Assembly (NCBI GenBank): GCA_016703645.1
Contig: JADJBR010000009.1
Span: 1,331,269-1,395,268 of the forward strand
Origin: Zoogloea sp.
GTDB lineage: Bacteria > Pseudomonadota > Gammaproteobacteria > Burkholderiales > Rhodocyclaceae
Direction of reading: 5' to 3'
Length of the DNA: 64,000 bases
Shown: piece by piece, positions 39,637-49,388 of the stretch
Position numbering within the stretch: position 1 is the first letter of the stretch
Layout of the letters: every line of letters starts with the position of its first letter
Position numbers and translations under genes: made by a program
The notes under the pieces: generated by a model
Database searches by the model: none
Told to the model about the DNA's origin: nothing
Seen by the model: the letters and a program-made list of their open reading frames with translations, nothing else

Positions 39637-40266
39637 TCAGCCCGGTTTGCGTGCCACCAGGCCGATCAGGGCCGAGCGGCCCCGGTGGCCGCTGCCTTCG
39701 GCAATGTCCTCTTCGTATTCGACCAGCTCCTCGATCACCCAGTCAGCGAAGGCTTCCTGCAGGGTCTCCGGGGTGTACAGGTTTTCGATGGCAGAGGGGC
39801 CGCCGGTACGGTATTCGTGCTGTTTCGGGGTGTAGCCCTGCAGCAGGATGCGGCCGCCCGGCCGGGTGAGCTGCTTCATTACCTCGAACTGGCGCTCCCG
39901 CCACTCGGGCCCGACAAACTGGATGAAGATGCCCACCACCCAGTCGAAGGCATCGTGCAATTCGGCCGGCGGCCAACCCGGGGCGAGCATGTCGGCCTGC
40001 ACGAAGCGCACATCCATCTTGCGCCCCGCGGCCAGACGCCGGGCTTTCTCGACCGCAACGGCGGAGATCTCGATGGCGGTCACGTCCAGCCCCTGTTCCG
40101 CCAGCCAAACCGAATTACGGCCCTCCCCATCGGCCACCGACAGGGCCGTGCGGCCTTCCTGCAGCAACCCGGCCCGGTGGGCGAGAAAGCGGTTTGGTTC
40201 GGTACCGAACAGATAGTCGTCGCCGGCATCCCGGTAACGGGTGCTCCACAGGGTCTCCTGATTCAT
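39637..40266 (-). CDS. SAM-dependent methyltransferase (TehB/thiopurine-like class I)
   Basis: 209 residues from MNQETLWSTRYRDAGDDYLF. The SAM site has ALSVADGEGRNSVWLAEQGL, with GEGRNS typical of the TehB/UbiE-like group, and DMLAPGW and VVGIFIQF follow. No membrane segment. The substrate is unknown; the group often methylates toxic small molecules or metalloids. It follows an alpha/beta hydrolase gene on the same strand by ten bases. Confidence 0.87.
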   Translation of the reverse strand: MNQETLWSTRYRDAGDDYLFGTEPNRFLAHRAGLLQEGRTALSVADGEGRNSVWLAEQGLDVTAIEISAVAVEKARRLAAGRKMDVRFVQADMLAPGWPPAELHDAFDWVVGIFIQFVGPEWRERQFEVMKQLTRPGGRILLQGYTPKQHEYRTGGPSAIENLYTPETLQEAFADWVIEELVEYEEDIAEGSGHRGRSALIGLVARKPG

Positions 40267-40276
40267 GGGTTGATCC

Positions 40277-41221
40277 TTATTTTTCGTTGGGCGTGAGCTC
40301 CCTCTCCGGGAGCGCGGGGACGTCCGGATGCCCGGTAGCGGGCACGACATCCGGATATAGGGACACGGGCGCCAGCGCCTGGTTCAGAAAATCGACGATT
40401 TCGCCCATGGCGCCGTCGAGTTCGCCGCTGTCGTCGTGCCCGCCGGGCAGGAGCAGCAGGCGCGTCCGATCGTCACGCCGGTGGGCATGGATGGCCCGGG
40501 CGTCGTCGGCCGGCACCACCTGATCATCGGTGCCGTGGACCAGCAGCACCGGGCAATGGATCAGGCCGATGGTGTGGCCGGGGGCAATGTCGTCGAAGCG
40601 TCGGCCGATGGTGCGCTGCACATACCACAGGATGTACGCGCCCAGGGGAAAGCGGGGAATGTGCATGGATCGCAGCCAGCGCCGCATCATGGTGGCGGGA
40701 TGGGCAAACGCGGCCAGGCTCACCACGCCCGCCACGGACGGGTTTAGGGATGCCATCAACAGCGCTGCACCGGCACCGACCGAATGGCCGATGACCCCAA
40801 TACGGTGGGCATCCACCTCCGGGCGGCCCTGCAGCCAGCCCACTGCGCTCGCCAGATCTTCGGCAAAACGCGGCAGGGAGGCGAAGCTGTCGCCGTCACT
40901 GCGCCCGTGGCAGCGTGCATCGAAAAGCAGCAGCGCGAAGCCTGCCTCGTGCAGCGGGCGGGCCAGGGGCAGCATCATCTGGGCATTGCCGCCCCAGCCG
41001 TGGAGCACCGCCACGGCCGGGGCCCGGGGGCCTGCGGGGATGAACCAGCCGAAGAGGGACTTGCCCCCCGTGCCCGGAATGGCCACGGCTTCCCAGGGCA
41101 GGCGGTCGGGCTCCACCGTCTCCATCACCCGTGGTGCAGCCAGACCCTTGCGAATCAGCAAATTGAGCCCGAGCAGTGCGAGTACCGCAAGGGCTGGCAG
41201 CAGGATGAGGGGCAGGGGCAT
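40277..41221 (-). CDS. Alpha/beta hydrolase with N-terminal membrane segment
   Basis: 314 residues. Residues 1-25 (PLPLILLPALAVLALLGLNL) are a signal anchor. The hydrolase core has the oxyanion HGWGG, nucleophile Ser in GHSVGAGAAL, Asp in HGTDDQVVP and His in LPGGHDDSG, so the triad is complete. It should face the periplasm as an esterase or peptidase-like enzyme. It is transcribed with the methyltransferase after it. Confidence 0.88.
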   Translation of the reverse strand: MPLPLILLPALAVLALLGLNLLIRKGLAAPRVMETVEPDRLPWEAVAIPGTGGKSLFGWFIPAGPRAPAVAVLHGWGGNAQMMLPLARPLHEAGFALLLFDARCHGRSDGDSFASLPRFAEDLASAVGWLQGRPEVDAHRIGVIGHSVGAGAALLMASLNPSVAGVVSLAAFAHPATMMRRWLRSMHIPRFPLGAYILWYVQRTIGRRFDDIAPGHTIGLIHCPVLLVHGTDDQVVPADDARAIHAHRRDDRTRLLLLPGGHDDSGELDGAMGEIVDFLNQALAPVSLYPDVVPATGHPDVPALPERELTPNEK

Positions 41222-41309
41222 TGGGGTGAGGGCGTCTCCGTGGTGCGGGGAGGTGGGTGCAACTTGACGGGGTAGGTGCGACCGGCTTTCGGGAATAGAT
41301 GGATGCCAA

Positions 41310-41315
41310 TATAAT
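41310..41315 (+). promoter_or_regulatory. Perfect TATAAT box seven bases before a MarR start codon
   Basis: TATAAT at 41310-41315 ends seven bases before the ATG at 41323. A transcript would start at or next to that ATG, giving a leaderless mRNA. The -35 place (tttcgg) is weak. No ribosome site precedes the ATG, in agreement. Confidence 0.5.
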
Positions 41316-41322
41316 TTGGCCC

Positions 41323-41829
41323 ATGAACGCTACTTCTCTCGCCACCGGTACAGACGGCCCGCCCAGCGATACGCTCGCCTTTGCCGTCCTCAAGCAGTTT
41401 CGCCTGATCTACGGTTCGGTCAAGCAGCATTTTCGTGAAGTCGAGAGTAGCTGCGGTGTGTCGGGGTCGCAATTGTGGCTGCTCCACGAGATCGCCCACC
41501 TGCCCGGCGTGGGGGTGTCGGCCCTGGCCGAGCGTCTGTCCATCCACCAGTCTACCTGCAGTCAGCTGGTGGACAAGCTCGAAACCCGTGGCCTGGTGAG
41601 CAAGCAGCGGCGCCAGGATGACCAGCGCCGGGTGGGCCTGCTACTCACCGACAAGGCCGCGGCCGTGCTTGCCGCTGCCCCCGGGCCGGTGGAGGGCGTG
41701 CTGCCCCAGGCCCTGCAGGGCCTGCCCGATGACACCCTGCAGCAGCTCCACGCCAGCCTGGCCGATGTCATTGCCCAACTGCTCGTCCGCGACGAACGCA
41801 GCGCCGACAAGCCCCTCGCCGACCTCTAG
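41323..41829 (+). CDS. MarR-family regulator
   Basis: 168 residues from MNATSLATGTDGPPSD. An ATG at 41299 is also in frame but lies upstream of the likely promoter box. The winged helix is GVSALAERLSIHQSTCSQLV, then LETRGLVSKQRRQDDQRRVG with the DxR wing. It likely controls its own gene and the neighbouring redox gene at 41964-42545. The ligand is unknown. Confidence 0.9.
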   Translation: MNATSLATGTDGPPSDTLAFAVLKQFRLIYGSVKQHFREVESSCGVSGSQLWLLHEIAHLPGVGVSALAERLSIHQSTCSQLVDKLETRGLVSKQRRQDDQRRVGLLLTDKAAAVLAAAPGPVEGVLPQALQGLPDDTLQQLHASLADVIAQLLVRDERSADKPLADL

Positions 41830-41963
41830 CCGCTTGCCGTGGCACCCCGCCGGAGTGCGCTTTCGGCCAACCCGGTTGCACATCCTGCCGATCTGCAGCG
41901 GGAGCCTCCGGGGCGCCGGGTTGCGCCGCTACACTGGCCGCACAACAACACCTGGAGACAGCC

Positions 41964-42545
41964 GTGAGCGCCCTTCCCGTCAGCCGTTACCCCGTTCCCG
42001 AACTCGCCGACCTGCCCGCCGACATTCGCGACAAGATCCTCGCCGTGCAGGAAAAGGCCGGCTTCGTGCCCAACGTCTTCCTCACCCTGGCCCATCGGCC
42101 CGCCGAGTTCCGCGCCTTCTTCGCCTACCACGATGCCCTCATGGAGAAGGACGAAGGCCTCACCAAGGCCGAGCGCGAGATGATCGTGGTGGCCACCTCC
42201 GGTGCCAACAACTGCCTGTATTGCGTGGTCGCCCACGGCGCCATCCTGCGCATCCGCGCCAAAAACCCCCGCGTCGCCGACCAGCTCGCCACCAACTACC
42301 GCAAGGCCGAGATCACCCCGCGCCAGCGCGCCATGCTCGACTTTGCCATGAAGCTCGCCCTGGATTCGGGCGCTGTCGGTGACGAAGACATCGCCGCCGT
42401 GAAGGCCCACGGCTTCGACGACGAGGCGGTGTGGGACATCGGCGCCATCACCGCCTTCTTCGCCATGAGCAACCGCCTGGCCAACCTCACCGGCATGCGG
42501 CCGAACGACGAGTTCTTCCTGATGGGGCGGCTGCCCAAGGGGTGA
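41964..42545 (+). CDS. Peroxidase-related enzyme (AhpD/CMD-like)
   Basis: 193 residues of the carboxymuconolactone decarboxylase/AhpD fold. NNCLYCVVAHGAILR has the redox CxxC and downstream His that AhpD uses for peroxide or disulfide chemistry. The N-terminal part (FVPNVFLTLAHRPAEFRAFF) and MLDFAMKLA match the peroxidase-related subgroup. Cytoplasmic. The MarR gene immediately upstream may sense oxidants for it. Confidence 0.9.
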   Translation: MSALPVSRYPVPELADLPADIRDKILAVQEKAGFVPNVFLTLAHRPAEFRAFFAYHDALMEKDEGLTKAEREMIVVATSGANNCLYCVVAHGAILRIRAKNPRVADQLATNYRKAEITPRQRAMLDFAMKLALDSGAVGDEDIAAVKAHGFDDEAVWDIGAITAFFAMSNRLANLTGMRPNDEFFLMGRLPKG

Positions 42546-42707
42546 GGGTGCGTTGTTCGGGGGGCAAGGCCGTTGCCGTTGCCCCCGCTTGGTCGTCGCG
42601 GGCAACGCGCCGCTCAGCAAGGGTCAGGACGATCACCCCGTGCCGGCAGCGTGTCGCGGATTTCGCTCTGCCCTTCTGATGTTTCAAGCGCTGACCCGCT
42701 CTGCCGG

Positions 42708-42944
42708 CTAGACTGCCAGAAAAGAAGAGCCGCTCTCCTTCTTGACCCATTCTTCATCGCTCTTTATGAGTTTTTCGGCCCTTTGGACGAGCTTGATGGC
42801 AATGGCGATGGATCGGTCCACGAGGGCGTCTTCATTGGCCGTGCTCAGTTCAACCTTCTGGATCAAGCCGGCGAAGATGGTGGCGGACATGCTCGCCACG
42901 ACCGACTCGCTATGCTGCAGATGCAGGAATTCTTCATTGGCCAT
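42708..42944 (-). CDS. Small helical protein, unknown function
   Basis: 78 residues from MANEEFLHLQHSESVVASM, with aaggga upstream; a longer frame starts with an Arg/Pro-rich stretch that looks non-coding. It is mostly helical, with IAIKLVQRAEKLIKSDEEWV and a Ser-rich end. No signal peptide or known domain seen. Confidence 0.6.
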   Translation of the reverse strand: MANEEFLHLQHSESVVASMSATIFAGLIQKVELSTANEDALVDRSIAIAIKLVQRAEKLIKSDEEWVKKESGSSFLAV

Positions 42945-43346
42945 GGGTGTTTCCCTTGTTTGAGGTGGAGATGGTCGAGGCCGCGGACGGATGTGCCTTG
43001 ATCGCGAGCTCACCCGGCGTGGCGTGGCTGTTGAAACATCCGACAGCCTCCGGAGCCGTCGGCCTGCTTGCCGCCCTTGGTTCCAGACGCCTGCGTACGT
43101 GTTCCGCAGGTCATCGTGTCGCCGGCCCTCATGTATCCGTCCCGTATCCGCGGGTCATGGCAATGCTCGCACCGCCGTTCCCGCCTTCCTATGAACTGCT
43201 TCACTCGGGCTGCGGCCCGTGGTGGCGCCATGCCCCCGTGCCGTGCTTTTCAAGCGTGCGCGCCATCCGTGGGCACGTGCGCCGGTGCCGTCGAAGTCCC
43301 GTATCATTTTCGGATGCACTCCGCGATACCGAACTCCGCATACGCC
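42945..43346. other. 402 bases without a supported gene
   Basis: This lies between divergent genes. Open frames here overlap one another with no ribosome site, and no terminator, tRNA or repeat was recognised. It must contain the promoter of the lipoprotein gene and that of the 78-residue gene. Confidence 0.5.
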
Positions 43347-44438
43347 ATGATGCAGCGTTACGTCATTTTTGGCACGCTCGTCGCCGTGCTGCTGGCCGGT
43401 TGTGCCTCGGCGCCGCCCTTGCCGCACACCCTCAATGTGGATCCGCAGATACGGCTGCCCGCTGCGCACGGGGCGGGGCAGGATCGGCGCGGACGTTTCC
43501 GGGAGGTTTTCTGTGCCGTGCTCGACGCTCGCAAGGATGTGCTGCCGGACCATCGGGCCTGCGATCTGGCCTTGACCCGGCTTGCGCCGGAGCCCCCGGG
43601 CACGGGCGCGGGGGTCGAGCTGGGGACGGTGCAGCGCAAGCTCACGCTGCTTTTCGTGCCCGGTGTCGGCTGGGACTGCTTTGCGGACTGGCTGGCCATG
43701 GAAGACACGATTCCCCGGCATCTGGGGCAATTCGGGTTCGACATGCGTACCGTGCCCATCGACGGTCTTGGCAGCAGCGCATCCAATGCCACGCGGATCC
43801 GGGATTCCGTCCTCGGGATGCCCCGGGATGACCCGGGGCCCGACCTGGTGTTGATGGGCTACTCCAAAGGGGCTGTCGATATACAAGTGGCCCTTGAGCG
43901 CCACCCGGAGATCCACCACCGGGTGGCGGCGGTGGTCAGTCTGGCGGGTGTCATCGGCGGTTCGCCCCTGGCGGAAGAGATGGGTGAAGACGAACTCGAC
44001 ATGCTGCAGCATTTTCCCGGCGCCCGTTGCGCCCCGGTGGATGGCGGCGTGATCAACGATATCCGGCCGGCGACGCGCCGGGCCTGGCTGGACAGTCATC
44101 CCCTGCCGCCGGGCATTGCCTACTATTCCTTGATCACCGTCCCGGCACCCGGGCAGGTTTCGCGCTTGCTGCGCAGCAGCTACAGGACGCTGGCGCTGAC
44201 CGATGCCAACAACGACAGCCAGGTGATTCTCGTCGATCAATATCTGCCCGGCAGTGCCCTGCTCGGCTTCCTCAATGCAGATCACTGGGCTGTCGCGGTG
44301 CCGATCGCCCGCACCCACGGCATGGTCGGCACGCTTCTGGTCAATCGCAACGCCTATCCCCGCGAGGCCTTGTACGAGGCCCTCATGCGCCTGATTGCCG
44401 AAGACGTGCGCCAGGCCGACACGCGCCTGGCGCGTTGA
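43347..44438 (+). CDS. Lipoprotein with alpha/beta hydrolase-like core
   Basis: 363 residues from MMQRYVIFGTLVAVLLAGCA, with a lipobox (LLAGCAS). The core has LTLLFVPGVGWDCFADWL, then GYSKGAVDIQVALE, which is the GxSxG elbow (Ser in GYSKG), and ends with NADHWAVAVP, a likely catalytic His. A lipase- or esterase-like activity on the outer membrane is possible. I do not recognise the exact family. No ribosome site stands out, and the start could be 43314 or 43350. Confidence 0.75.
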   Translation: MMQRYVIFGTLVAVLLAGCASAPPLPHTLNVDPQIRLPAAHGAGQDRRGRFREVFCAVLDARKDVLPDHRACDLALTRLAPEPPGTGAGVELGTVQRKLTLLFVPGVGWDCFADWLAMEDTIPRHLGQFGFDMRTVPIDGLGSSASNATRIRDSVLGMPRDDPGPDLVLMGYSKGAVDIQVALERHPEIHHRVAAVVSLAGVIGGSPLAEEMGEDELDMLQHFPGARCAPVDGGVINDIRPATRRAWLDSHPLPPGIAYYSLITVPAPGQVSRLLRSSYRTLALTDANNDSQVILVDQYLPGSALLGFLNADHWAVAVPIARTHGMVGTLLVNRNAYPREALYEALMRLIAEDVRQADTRLAR

Positions 44439-44487
44439 ACCTTGAAACGGGCCTGAAGCCTTGCGGGCGGGCGATGGCGATGTTGCC

Positions 44488-44727
44488 CTAGTGCATGCCC
44501 CCACTGGCGCCCGCTTCGCCCATGGCAATCAGCTTCCCGATGGCCACCAGGCGCGCCGGATCGGTGCCGGCCAGGTCGATGCTGAGCGTGAGCACCCCCA
44601 CACCGGCGTGGGCTTCCCGTGCCAGGGTGAGGATCAGGGACTTGATCAGCATGGCTTCGTCGTGGATGCCTTCGGGGGGGGCGACGGCCTCGCGGGGGCC
44701 GCGGGGTTGGTGGAGGGTGATGCGCAT
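44488..44727 (-). CDS. Possible small protein
   Basis: 79 residues, helix plus strand character (LILTLAREAHAGVGVLTLSI). No family recognised and no strong ribosome site. Coding is supported only by composition and by its fit in the space between neighbours, so this is a tentative call. Confidence 0.4.
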   Translation of the reverse strand: MRITLHQPRGPREAVAPPEGIHDEAMLIKSLILTLAREAHAGVGVLTLSIDLAGTDPARLVAIGKLIAMGEAGASGGMH

Positions 44728-44840
44728 GGCGGATCCCGCGGGGGCGATGAAGACGGGCCCAGCCTAGCGGACGGCCCGTGACCGTGCTTGACCCGGGCCG
44801 CCACGGAGCATGACATTTTGCGCCAGGGCCGGCAGGCCGT

Positions 44841-45848
44841 TTAGCTGCCGGGGGACTGACGGTAGTCGGAGGGCGCCTTGCCGTTCCAGCGCTTGAAGGC
44901 GCGGGTGAAGGCACTCTGTTCGGAAAAACCGAGAAGGAAGGTGATTTCGGTGACGCTTTTTTTCGGGTCGTCCAGATAGCGCAGGGCGAGCTCATAGCGG
45001 GTCTTCTCGAGGAGTCCGCGGTAGCTGAGCCCCAGGGCGGCCAGTTTGCGTTGCAGGGTCCGGGTGCTGAGGCCGAGGGATTCGGCCAGCCTGGTGTCGC
45101 TGGGTTCGCCCGAGGTCAGTTCGTGCAGCAGGTGTGCCCGGCAGCGGCTTTCCAGGTCGTCGTTCTGCAGCGTTGCCAGCTCCGAGGCCAGGATGGCGTC
45201 ACAGGTGGTGGCGAGCTCCCGGTTCGAGGTGGGGAGGGGGCGGTCGGCGACCTGCCAGGAGAGCAGGAGGCCGTCGTGGGTTTCGCCAAACCGGACCGGG
45301 CCACCAAAGAAGTCTTCGTAGGGCCGGATGGTGGCCGGCGTCGGCCGGCGCAGGGTGACCAGGGCCGGCGCCAGATCGGTGCCGTCGTTGGTCCGGCACA
45401 GGGAAACGATCAGTGACAGTCCGAAGTCCGCCATGACCCATCCGGTCAGGGTGTCGCCGCGCCCGTGGTCATAGATGAACTGCAGGCCCTCGGGTGTTTC
45501 AACGCAACGGCTCGACATGCGCTGCCCCAGGGTCTTGGTGTAGCGGGCCATGCGCTTCAGGGCCGTGCGCAGGGAGCCGCTGGACAGCCAGGCATAGCCC
45601 AATGTACCGAGATGGGAGGGGTGCCAGCACTCGGCGGCCCCCAGTGCAAAGGCGGGGTCGGGTATGCACCGGGCCGCTTTCTCGAATGCCGAGTCCAGCA
45701 GCGCGCTGGGCAGCCGCGTCCGTGCGTCGGGGAGTGCCGTCGAGGGGATGCCGAGTTCCCGGGCAAAGTGTGCCGGATCGATGCCGTGGCGTTCGATCAG
45801 GCGCAAACCGACCAGACCGAAGGATGCGAGGAAGGTCTCTGTCGCCAT
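44841..45848 (-). CDS. AraC-family regulator, paralogue 2
   Basis: 335 residues from MATETFLASFGLVGLRLIER, chosen by alignment with the start of the paralogue at 23648-24652. A longer frame to 45908 is possible because no clear ribosome site decides. It shares with it CWHPSHLGTLGYAWLSSGSL, YDHGRG and the C-terminal helix-turn-helices (SVTEITFLLGFSEQSAFTRA). It is divergent from the nap operon across 169 bases, but the nap promoter has its own FNR-type site, so control of nap by this protein is only a possibility. Confidence 0.92.
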   Translation of the reverse strand: MATETFLASFGLVGLRLIERHGIDPAHFARELGIPSTALPDARTRLPSALLDSAFEKAARCIPDPAFALGAAECWHPSHLGTLGYAWLSSGSLRTALKRMARYTKTLGQRMSSRCVETPEGLQFIYDHGRGDTLTGWVMADFGLSLIVSLCRTNDGTDLAPALVTLRRPTPATIRPYEDFFGGPVRFGETHDGLLLSWQVADRPLPTSNRELATTCDAILASELATLQNDDLESRCRAHLLHELTSGEPSDTRLAESLGLSTRTLQRKLAALGLSYRGLLEKTRYELALRYLDDPKKSVTEITFLLGFSEQSAFTRAFKRWNGKAPSDYRQSPGS

Positions 45849-45946
45849 GCGCGCTCGGGATGAAAGGGGGTTGGCACGCATCATCGGGCTAGCGCCGGGT
45901 TTATTCAAGCACCCCCGGGCCGGCGGGCGACGACCAGGGGCATTTC

Positions 45947-45988
45947 TTCACACGGATCAAGGTTTTTCGTTTTGGCCGGCACTAGCAT
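45947..45988 (+). promoter_or_regulatory. FNR-type class II promoter of the nap operon
   Basis: TTCACACGGATCAA (45947-45960) has one perfect FNR half (ATCAA) and one weak half (TTCAC for TTGAT). TAGCAT (45983-45988) is a -10 match. A transcript start near 45995 puts the FNR centre at -41.5, the class II position. It lies 30-70 bases before napF, so oxygen-limited expression is expected. Confidence 0.6.
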
Positions 45989-46017
45989 CGGCCCACAACT
46001 AAAACCCCGAGCCGATC

Positions 46018-46518
46018 ATGGATGTTTCCCGCCGACGCTTTCTGGGTGGTCGCACGCCCGGGCCGGCGCCTTTCCGTCCGCCCTGGAGTGTTTCCGAGGC
46101 CCTCTTTCTCGATCGCTGCACTCGCTGCGACGACTGCCTGAAGGTGTGTCCCACCGGCCTCCTGCAGCGGGGTCCGGCGGGCTTTCCCCTTGCCGATTTC
46201 AGCGAGGCCGCGTGCACGCTGTGCGGTGACTGTGCCCGCGCCTGCGCGACGGGGGCCATCGGCCGCGACACCACACTTCGTCCCTGGCTTTTCGGCATTG
46301 CCATCAGCGAAGGCTGTCTGGCCGCCCAGGGCGTTGAATGCCGGGTGTGCGGCGAGCTGTGTGATACTGCGGCGATCCGCTTCCGCCCCCGCATCGGCGG
46401 CGCGCCCCTGCCCGAGGTGGACAACACCCTGTGCACCGGCTGCGGTGCCTGCATTGCCCCCTGTCCCGTCACCGCGATCCAGCGCGTGGCCTTCAACCCA
46501 GCCCCGGAGCTCCCATGA
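46018..46518 (+). CDS. napF: Periplasmic nitrate reductase accessory ferredoxin NapF
   Basis: 166 residues with four cysteine clusters: CTRCDDCLKVCPTG, CTLCGDCARACATG, CRVCGELC with an earlier Cys, and CTGCGACIAPCPVT. NapF is a cytoplasmic 4Fe-4S protein that helps mature NapA before Tat export. It is first in the operon and overlaps napD by ATGA. It begins MDVSRRRFLGG, an RR motif as seen in some NapF proteins. Confidence 0.95.
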   Translation: MDVSRRRFLGGRTPGPAPFRPPWSVSEALFLDRCTRCDDCLKVCPTGLLQRGPAGFPLADFSEAACTLCGDCARACATGAIGRDTTLRPWLFGIAISEGCLAAQGVECRVCGELCDTAAIRFRPRIGGAPLPEVDNTLCTGCGACIAPCPVTAIQRVAFNPAPELP

Positions 46519-46820
46519 ACATCGTCAGTCTCGTTCTGCGCATCAAGCCGGAGACCCGTGCCGAGGCAGAGGCCGCCCTGTGCGCCTACCCCGGTGTCGA
46601 ATGCCACGGCATGTCCGATGACGGCAAGCTCATCGTTACCGTCGAGGATGCCGAGGGCGCGGCCATGTCCGACACCCTGATCGCCCTGCATCGGGTGCCT
46701 GAGGTGCTGGCCGCGACCCTGGCCTACGAATACACCGACGCCCAGCTTTCGACATCTCCCGAAACGCTCCCCCAAGCCACGCAATCCACGAATTCCCCCT
46801 GCGAGGAGGCTCAATCATGA
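46515..46820 (+). CDS. napD: NapA signal-peptide chaperone NapD
   Basis: 101 residues, ferredoxin-like fold. [20 protein letters not shown] and [10 protein letters not shown] match NapD, which binds the NapA twin-arginine signal peptide and holds it until the cofactor is in. The C-terminal tail (from about residue 75) is longer and polar. It overlaps both neighbours by four bases. Confidence 0.94.
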   Translation: MNIVSLVLRIKPETRAEAEAALCAYPGVECHGMSDDGKLIVTVEDAEGAAMSDTLIALHRVPEVLAATLAYEYTDAQLSTSPETLPQATQSTNSPCEEAQS

Positions 46821-49366
46821 CCATCAACCGACGCGATTTCATCAAGACCCAGGCCATCGCCACGGCCGCTGCCACGGCCGGCATTTCCATGCCGGCCCTC
46901 GCTGCCAAGGAGGCAGCCCCCGCCGAGAGCACCACCGCCGTGCGCTGGGACAAGGCCGCCTGCCGCTTCTGCGGCACCGGCTGTTCGGTGCTGGTGGGCG
47001 TTCAGAACGGCCGCGTGGTGGCCACTCAGGGCGATCCGGATTCCCAGGTCAACCGCGGCCTCAACTGCATCAAGGGCTACTTCCTGTCCAAGATCATGTA
47101 CGGCGAAGACCGGCTCACCAAGCCGCTGCTGCGCATGAAGGACGGCAAGTACAGCAAGGACGGCGAGTTCACCCCGATCAGCTGGAATGCGGCCTTCGAC
47201 ATCATGGCCGAGAAGTGGAAGGACGCGCTGAAGACCACCGGCCCGGCCTCCATCGCCATGTTCGGCTCCGGCCAGTGGACGATCTGGGAGGGCTATGCCG
47301 CCGCCAAGCTGATGAAGGCCGGCTTCCGCTCCAACAACCTCGACCCCAACGCCCGCCACTGCATGGCCTCGGCAGTGACCGGCTTCATGCGCACCTTCGG
47401 CATCGACGAACCGATGGGCTGCTACGACGACATCGAGCAGGCCGACGCCTTTGTGCTGTGGGGTTCCAACATGGCCGAGATGCACCCCATCCTGTGGACC
47501 CGCATCACCGACCGGCGCCTGACCAAGACCGACACCCAGGTGCACGTGCTGTCCACCTTCGAGCACCGCAGCTTCGAGCTGGCCGACAACGGCATGATCT
47601 TCACGCCGCAGACCGATCTGGCCATCCTCAACTACATCTGCAACTACATCATCCAGACCGGCAAGGTTAACCAGGAGTTCGTGAAGAAGAACGTGAACTT
47701 CAAGATCGGCGAGACCGACATCGGCTTCGGCCTGCGTCCCGCCCATGCGCTGGAAAAGGATGCCAAGTTCAACGGCTACCCTGGCGCCGAAGGCAAGCCC
47801 AAGAACAACCCCAACGACGCCCGCCCGAGCACCTTCGAAGAGTTCAAGAAGTTCGTCTCCGAATACACCGTCGAGAAGGTTTCGAAGCTCTCCGGCGTAC
47901 CGGTGGACCGCCTCAAGAAGTTGGCCGAGGTGTATGCCGACCCGAAGAAGAAGGTGGTCAGTTTCTGGACCATGGGCTTCAACCAGCACACCCGCGGCAC
48001 CTGGGTGAACAACATGATCTACAACGTCCACCTGCTGGTGGGCAAGATCTCCACCCCGGGCTCCGGCCCCTTCTCCCTCACCGGTCAGCCGTCGGCCTGC
48101 GGCACCGCCCGCGAAGTGGGCACCTTTGCCCACCGCCTGCCCGCCGATATGGTGGTGACCAACCCCGAGCATCGCCACCACACCGAGGAGATCTGGCAAC
48201 TGCCGGAGGGCACCATCCCCGACAAGATCGGCCTCCACGCCGTGGCCCAGAGCCGTGCCCTGAAGGACGGCAAGCTCAAGTGCTACTGGACCAGCACCAC
48301 CAACAACATGCAGGCCGGCCCCAACATCAACCAGGAGATCTACCCGGGCTGGCGCAACCCGGCGGCCTTCGTGGTGGTGTCGGACGTGTACCCCACCGTG
48401 TCGGCGCTGGCTGCCGACCTGATCCTGCCCTCCGCCATGTGGACCGAGAAGGAAGGCGCCTTCGGCAACGCCGAGCGGCGCACCCAGGTGTGGCGCCAGC
48501 AGGTCAAGGCACCGGGCGAGGCCAAGTCCGACCTGTGGCAGTACATGGAGTTCTCCAAGCGCTTCAAGGTCGAGGAGGTGTGGCCGGCCGAGCTGCTTGC
48601 CAAGAAGCCCGAATACAAGGGCAAGACCCTGTACGACGTGCTTTATGCCAACAAGGTGGTGAACAAGTTCCCCAAGACCGATCTGGTCAAGACCAACGAT
48701 CACGCCATCAAGAACTACACCAACGACGAATCCGAGGCTTTCGGCTTCTACGTGCAGAAGGGTCTGTTCGAGGAGTACGCGATCTTCGGTCGCGGCCACG
48801 GCCACGATCTGGCGCCCTTCGATGTCTATCACAAGGCCCGCGGCCTGCGCTGGCCGGTGGTGGATGGCAAGGAAACCCTGTGGCGCTTCCGCGAGGGCTA
48901 TGACCCCTACGTGAAGGCTGGCGAAGGGGTGAGGTTCTACGGTCACAAGGACGGCAAGGCGGTCATCTTCGCGCTGCCCTACCAGGACCCCCCCGAGAAG
49001 CCCGATGCCGAGTTCGATCTGTGGCTGTGTACCGGCCGCGTGCTGGAGCACTGGCACACCGGCACGATGACCCGCCGCGTGCCCGAGCTGCACAAGGCGG
49101 TGCCCGAGGCCCAGGTCTTCATGCACCCGGACGACGCCAAGAAGCGCGGCCTGCAGCGCGGCATGCAGGTCAAGGTGCTGTCCCGGCGCGGCGAGATGCT
49201 GGCCCGCATTGAAACCAAGGGGCGCAACAAACCCCCGGTCGGCCTGATCTTCGTGCCTTTCTTCGACGAATCGAAGCTGGTCAACAAGCTCACCCTCGAC
49301 GCCACCTGTCCGATCTCGAAAGAGACCGACTACAAGAAGTGCGCCGTGAAGGTGGTCCGCGCCTAA
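46817..49366 (+). CDS. napA: Periplasmic nitrate reductase catalytic subunit
   Basis: 849 residues, the usual size. The twin-arginine signal is [19 protein letters not shown]. The 4Fe-4S site is [13 protein letters not shown] with the fourth Cys in NCIKGYF. The molybdenum-ligand Cys falls in ARHCMASA. It binds Mo-bis-MGD and reduces nitrate to nitrite in the periplasm with electrons from NapB. The gene starts in the napD stop (ATGA). Confidence 0.97.
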   Translation: MTINRRDFIKTQAIATAAATAGISMPALAAKEAAPAESTTAVRWDKAACRFCGTGCSVLVGVQNGRVVATQGDPDSQVNRGLNCIKGYFLSKIMYGEDRLTKPLLRMKDGKYSKDGEFTPISWNAAFDIMAEKWKDALKTTGPASIAMFGSGQWTIWEGYAAAKLMKAGFRSNNLDPNARHCMASAVTGFMRTFGIDEPMGCYDDIEQADAFVLWGSNMAEMHPILWTRITDRRLTKTDTQVHVLSTFEHRSFELADNGMIFTPQTDLAILNYICNYIIQTGKVNQEFVKKNVNFKIGETDIGFGLRPAHALEKDAKFNGYPGAEGKPKNNPNDARPSTFEEFKKFVSEYTVEKVSKLSGVPVDRLKKLAEVYADPKKKVVSFWTMGFNQHTRGTWVNNMIYNVHLLVGKISTPGSGPFSLTGQPSACGTAREVGTFAHRLPADMVVTNPEHRHHTEEIWQLPEGTIPDKIGLHAVAQSRALKDGKLKCYWTSTTNNMQAGPNINQEIYPGWRNPAAFVVVSDVYPTVSALAADLILPSAMWTEKEGAFGNAERRTQVWRQQVKAPGEAKSDLWQYMEFSKRFKVEEVWPAELLAKKPEYKGKTLYDVLYANKVVNKFPKTDLVKTNDHAIKNYTNDESEAFGFYVQKGLFEEYAIFGRGHGHDLAPFDVYHKARGLRWPVVDGKETLWRFREGYDPYVKAGEGVRFYGHKDGKAVIFALPYQDPPEKPDAEFDLWLCTGRVLEHWHTGTMTRRVPELHKAVPEAQVFMHPDDAKKRGLQRGMQVKVLSRRGEMLARIETKGRNKPPVGLIFVPFFDESKLVNKLTLDATCPISKETDYKKCAVKVVRA

Positions 49367-49388
49367 GCAGGACTGCCAGGAGATCATC

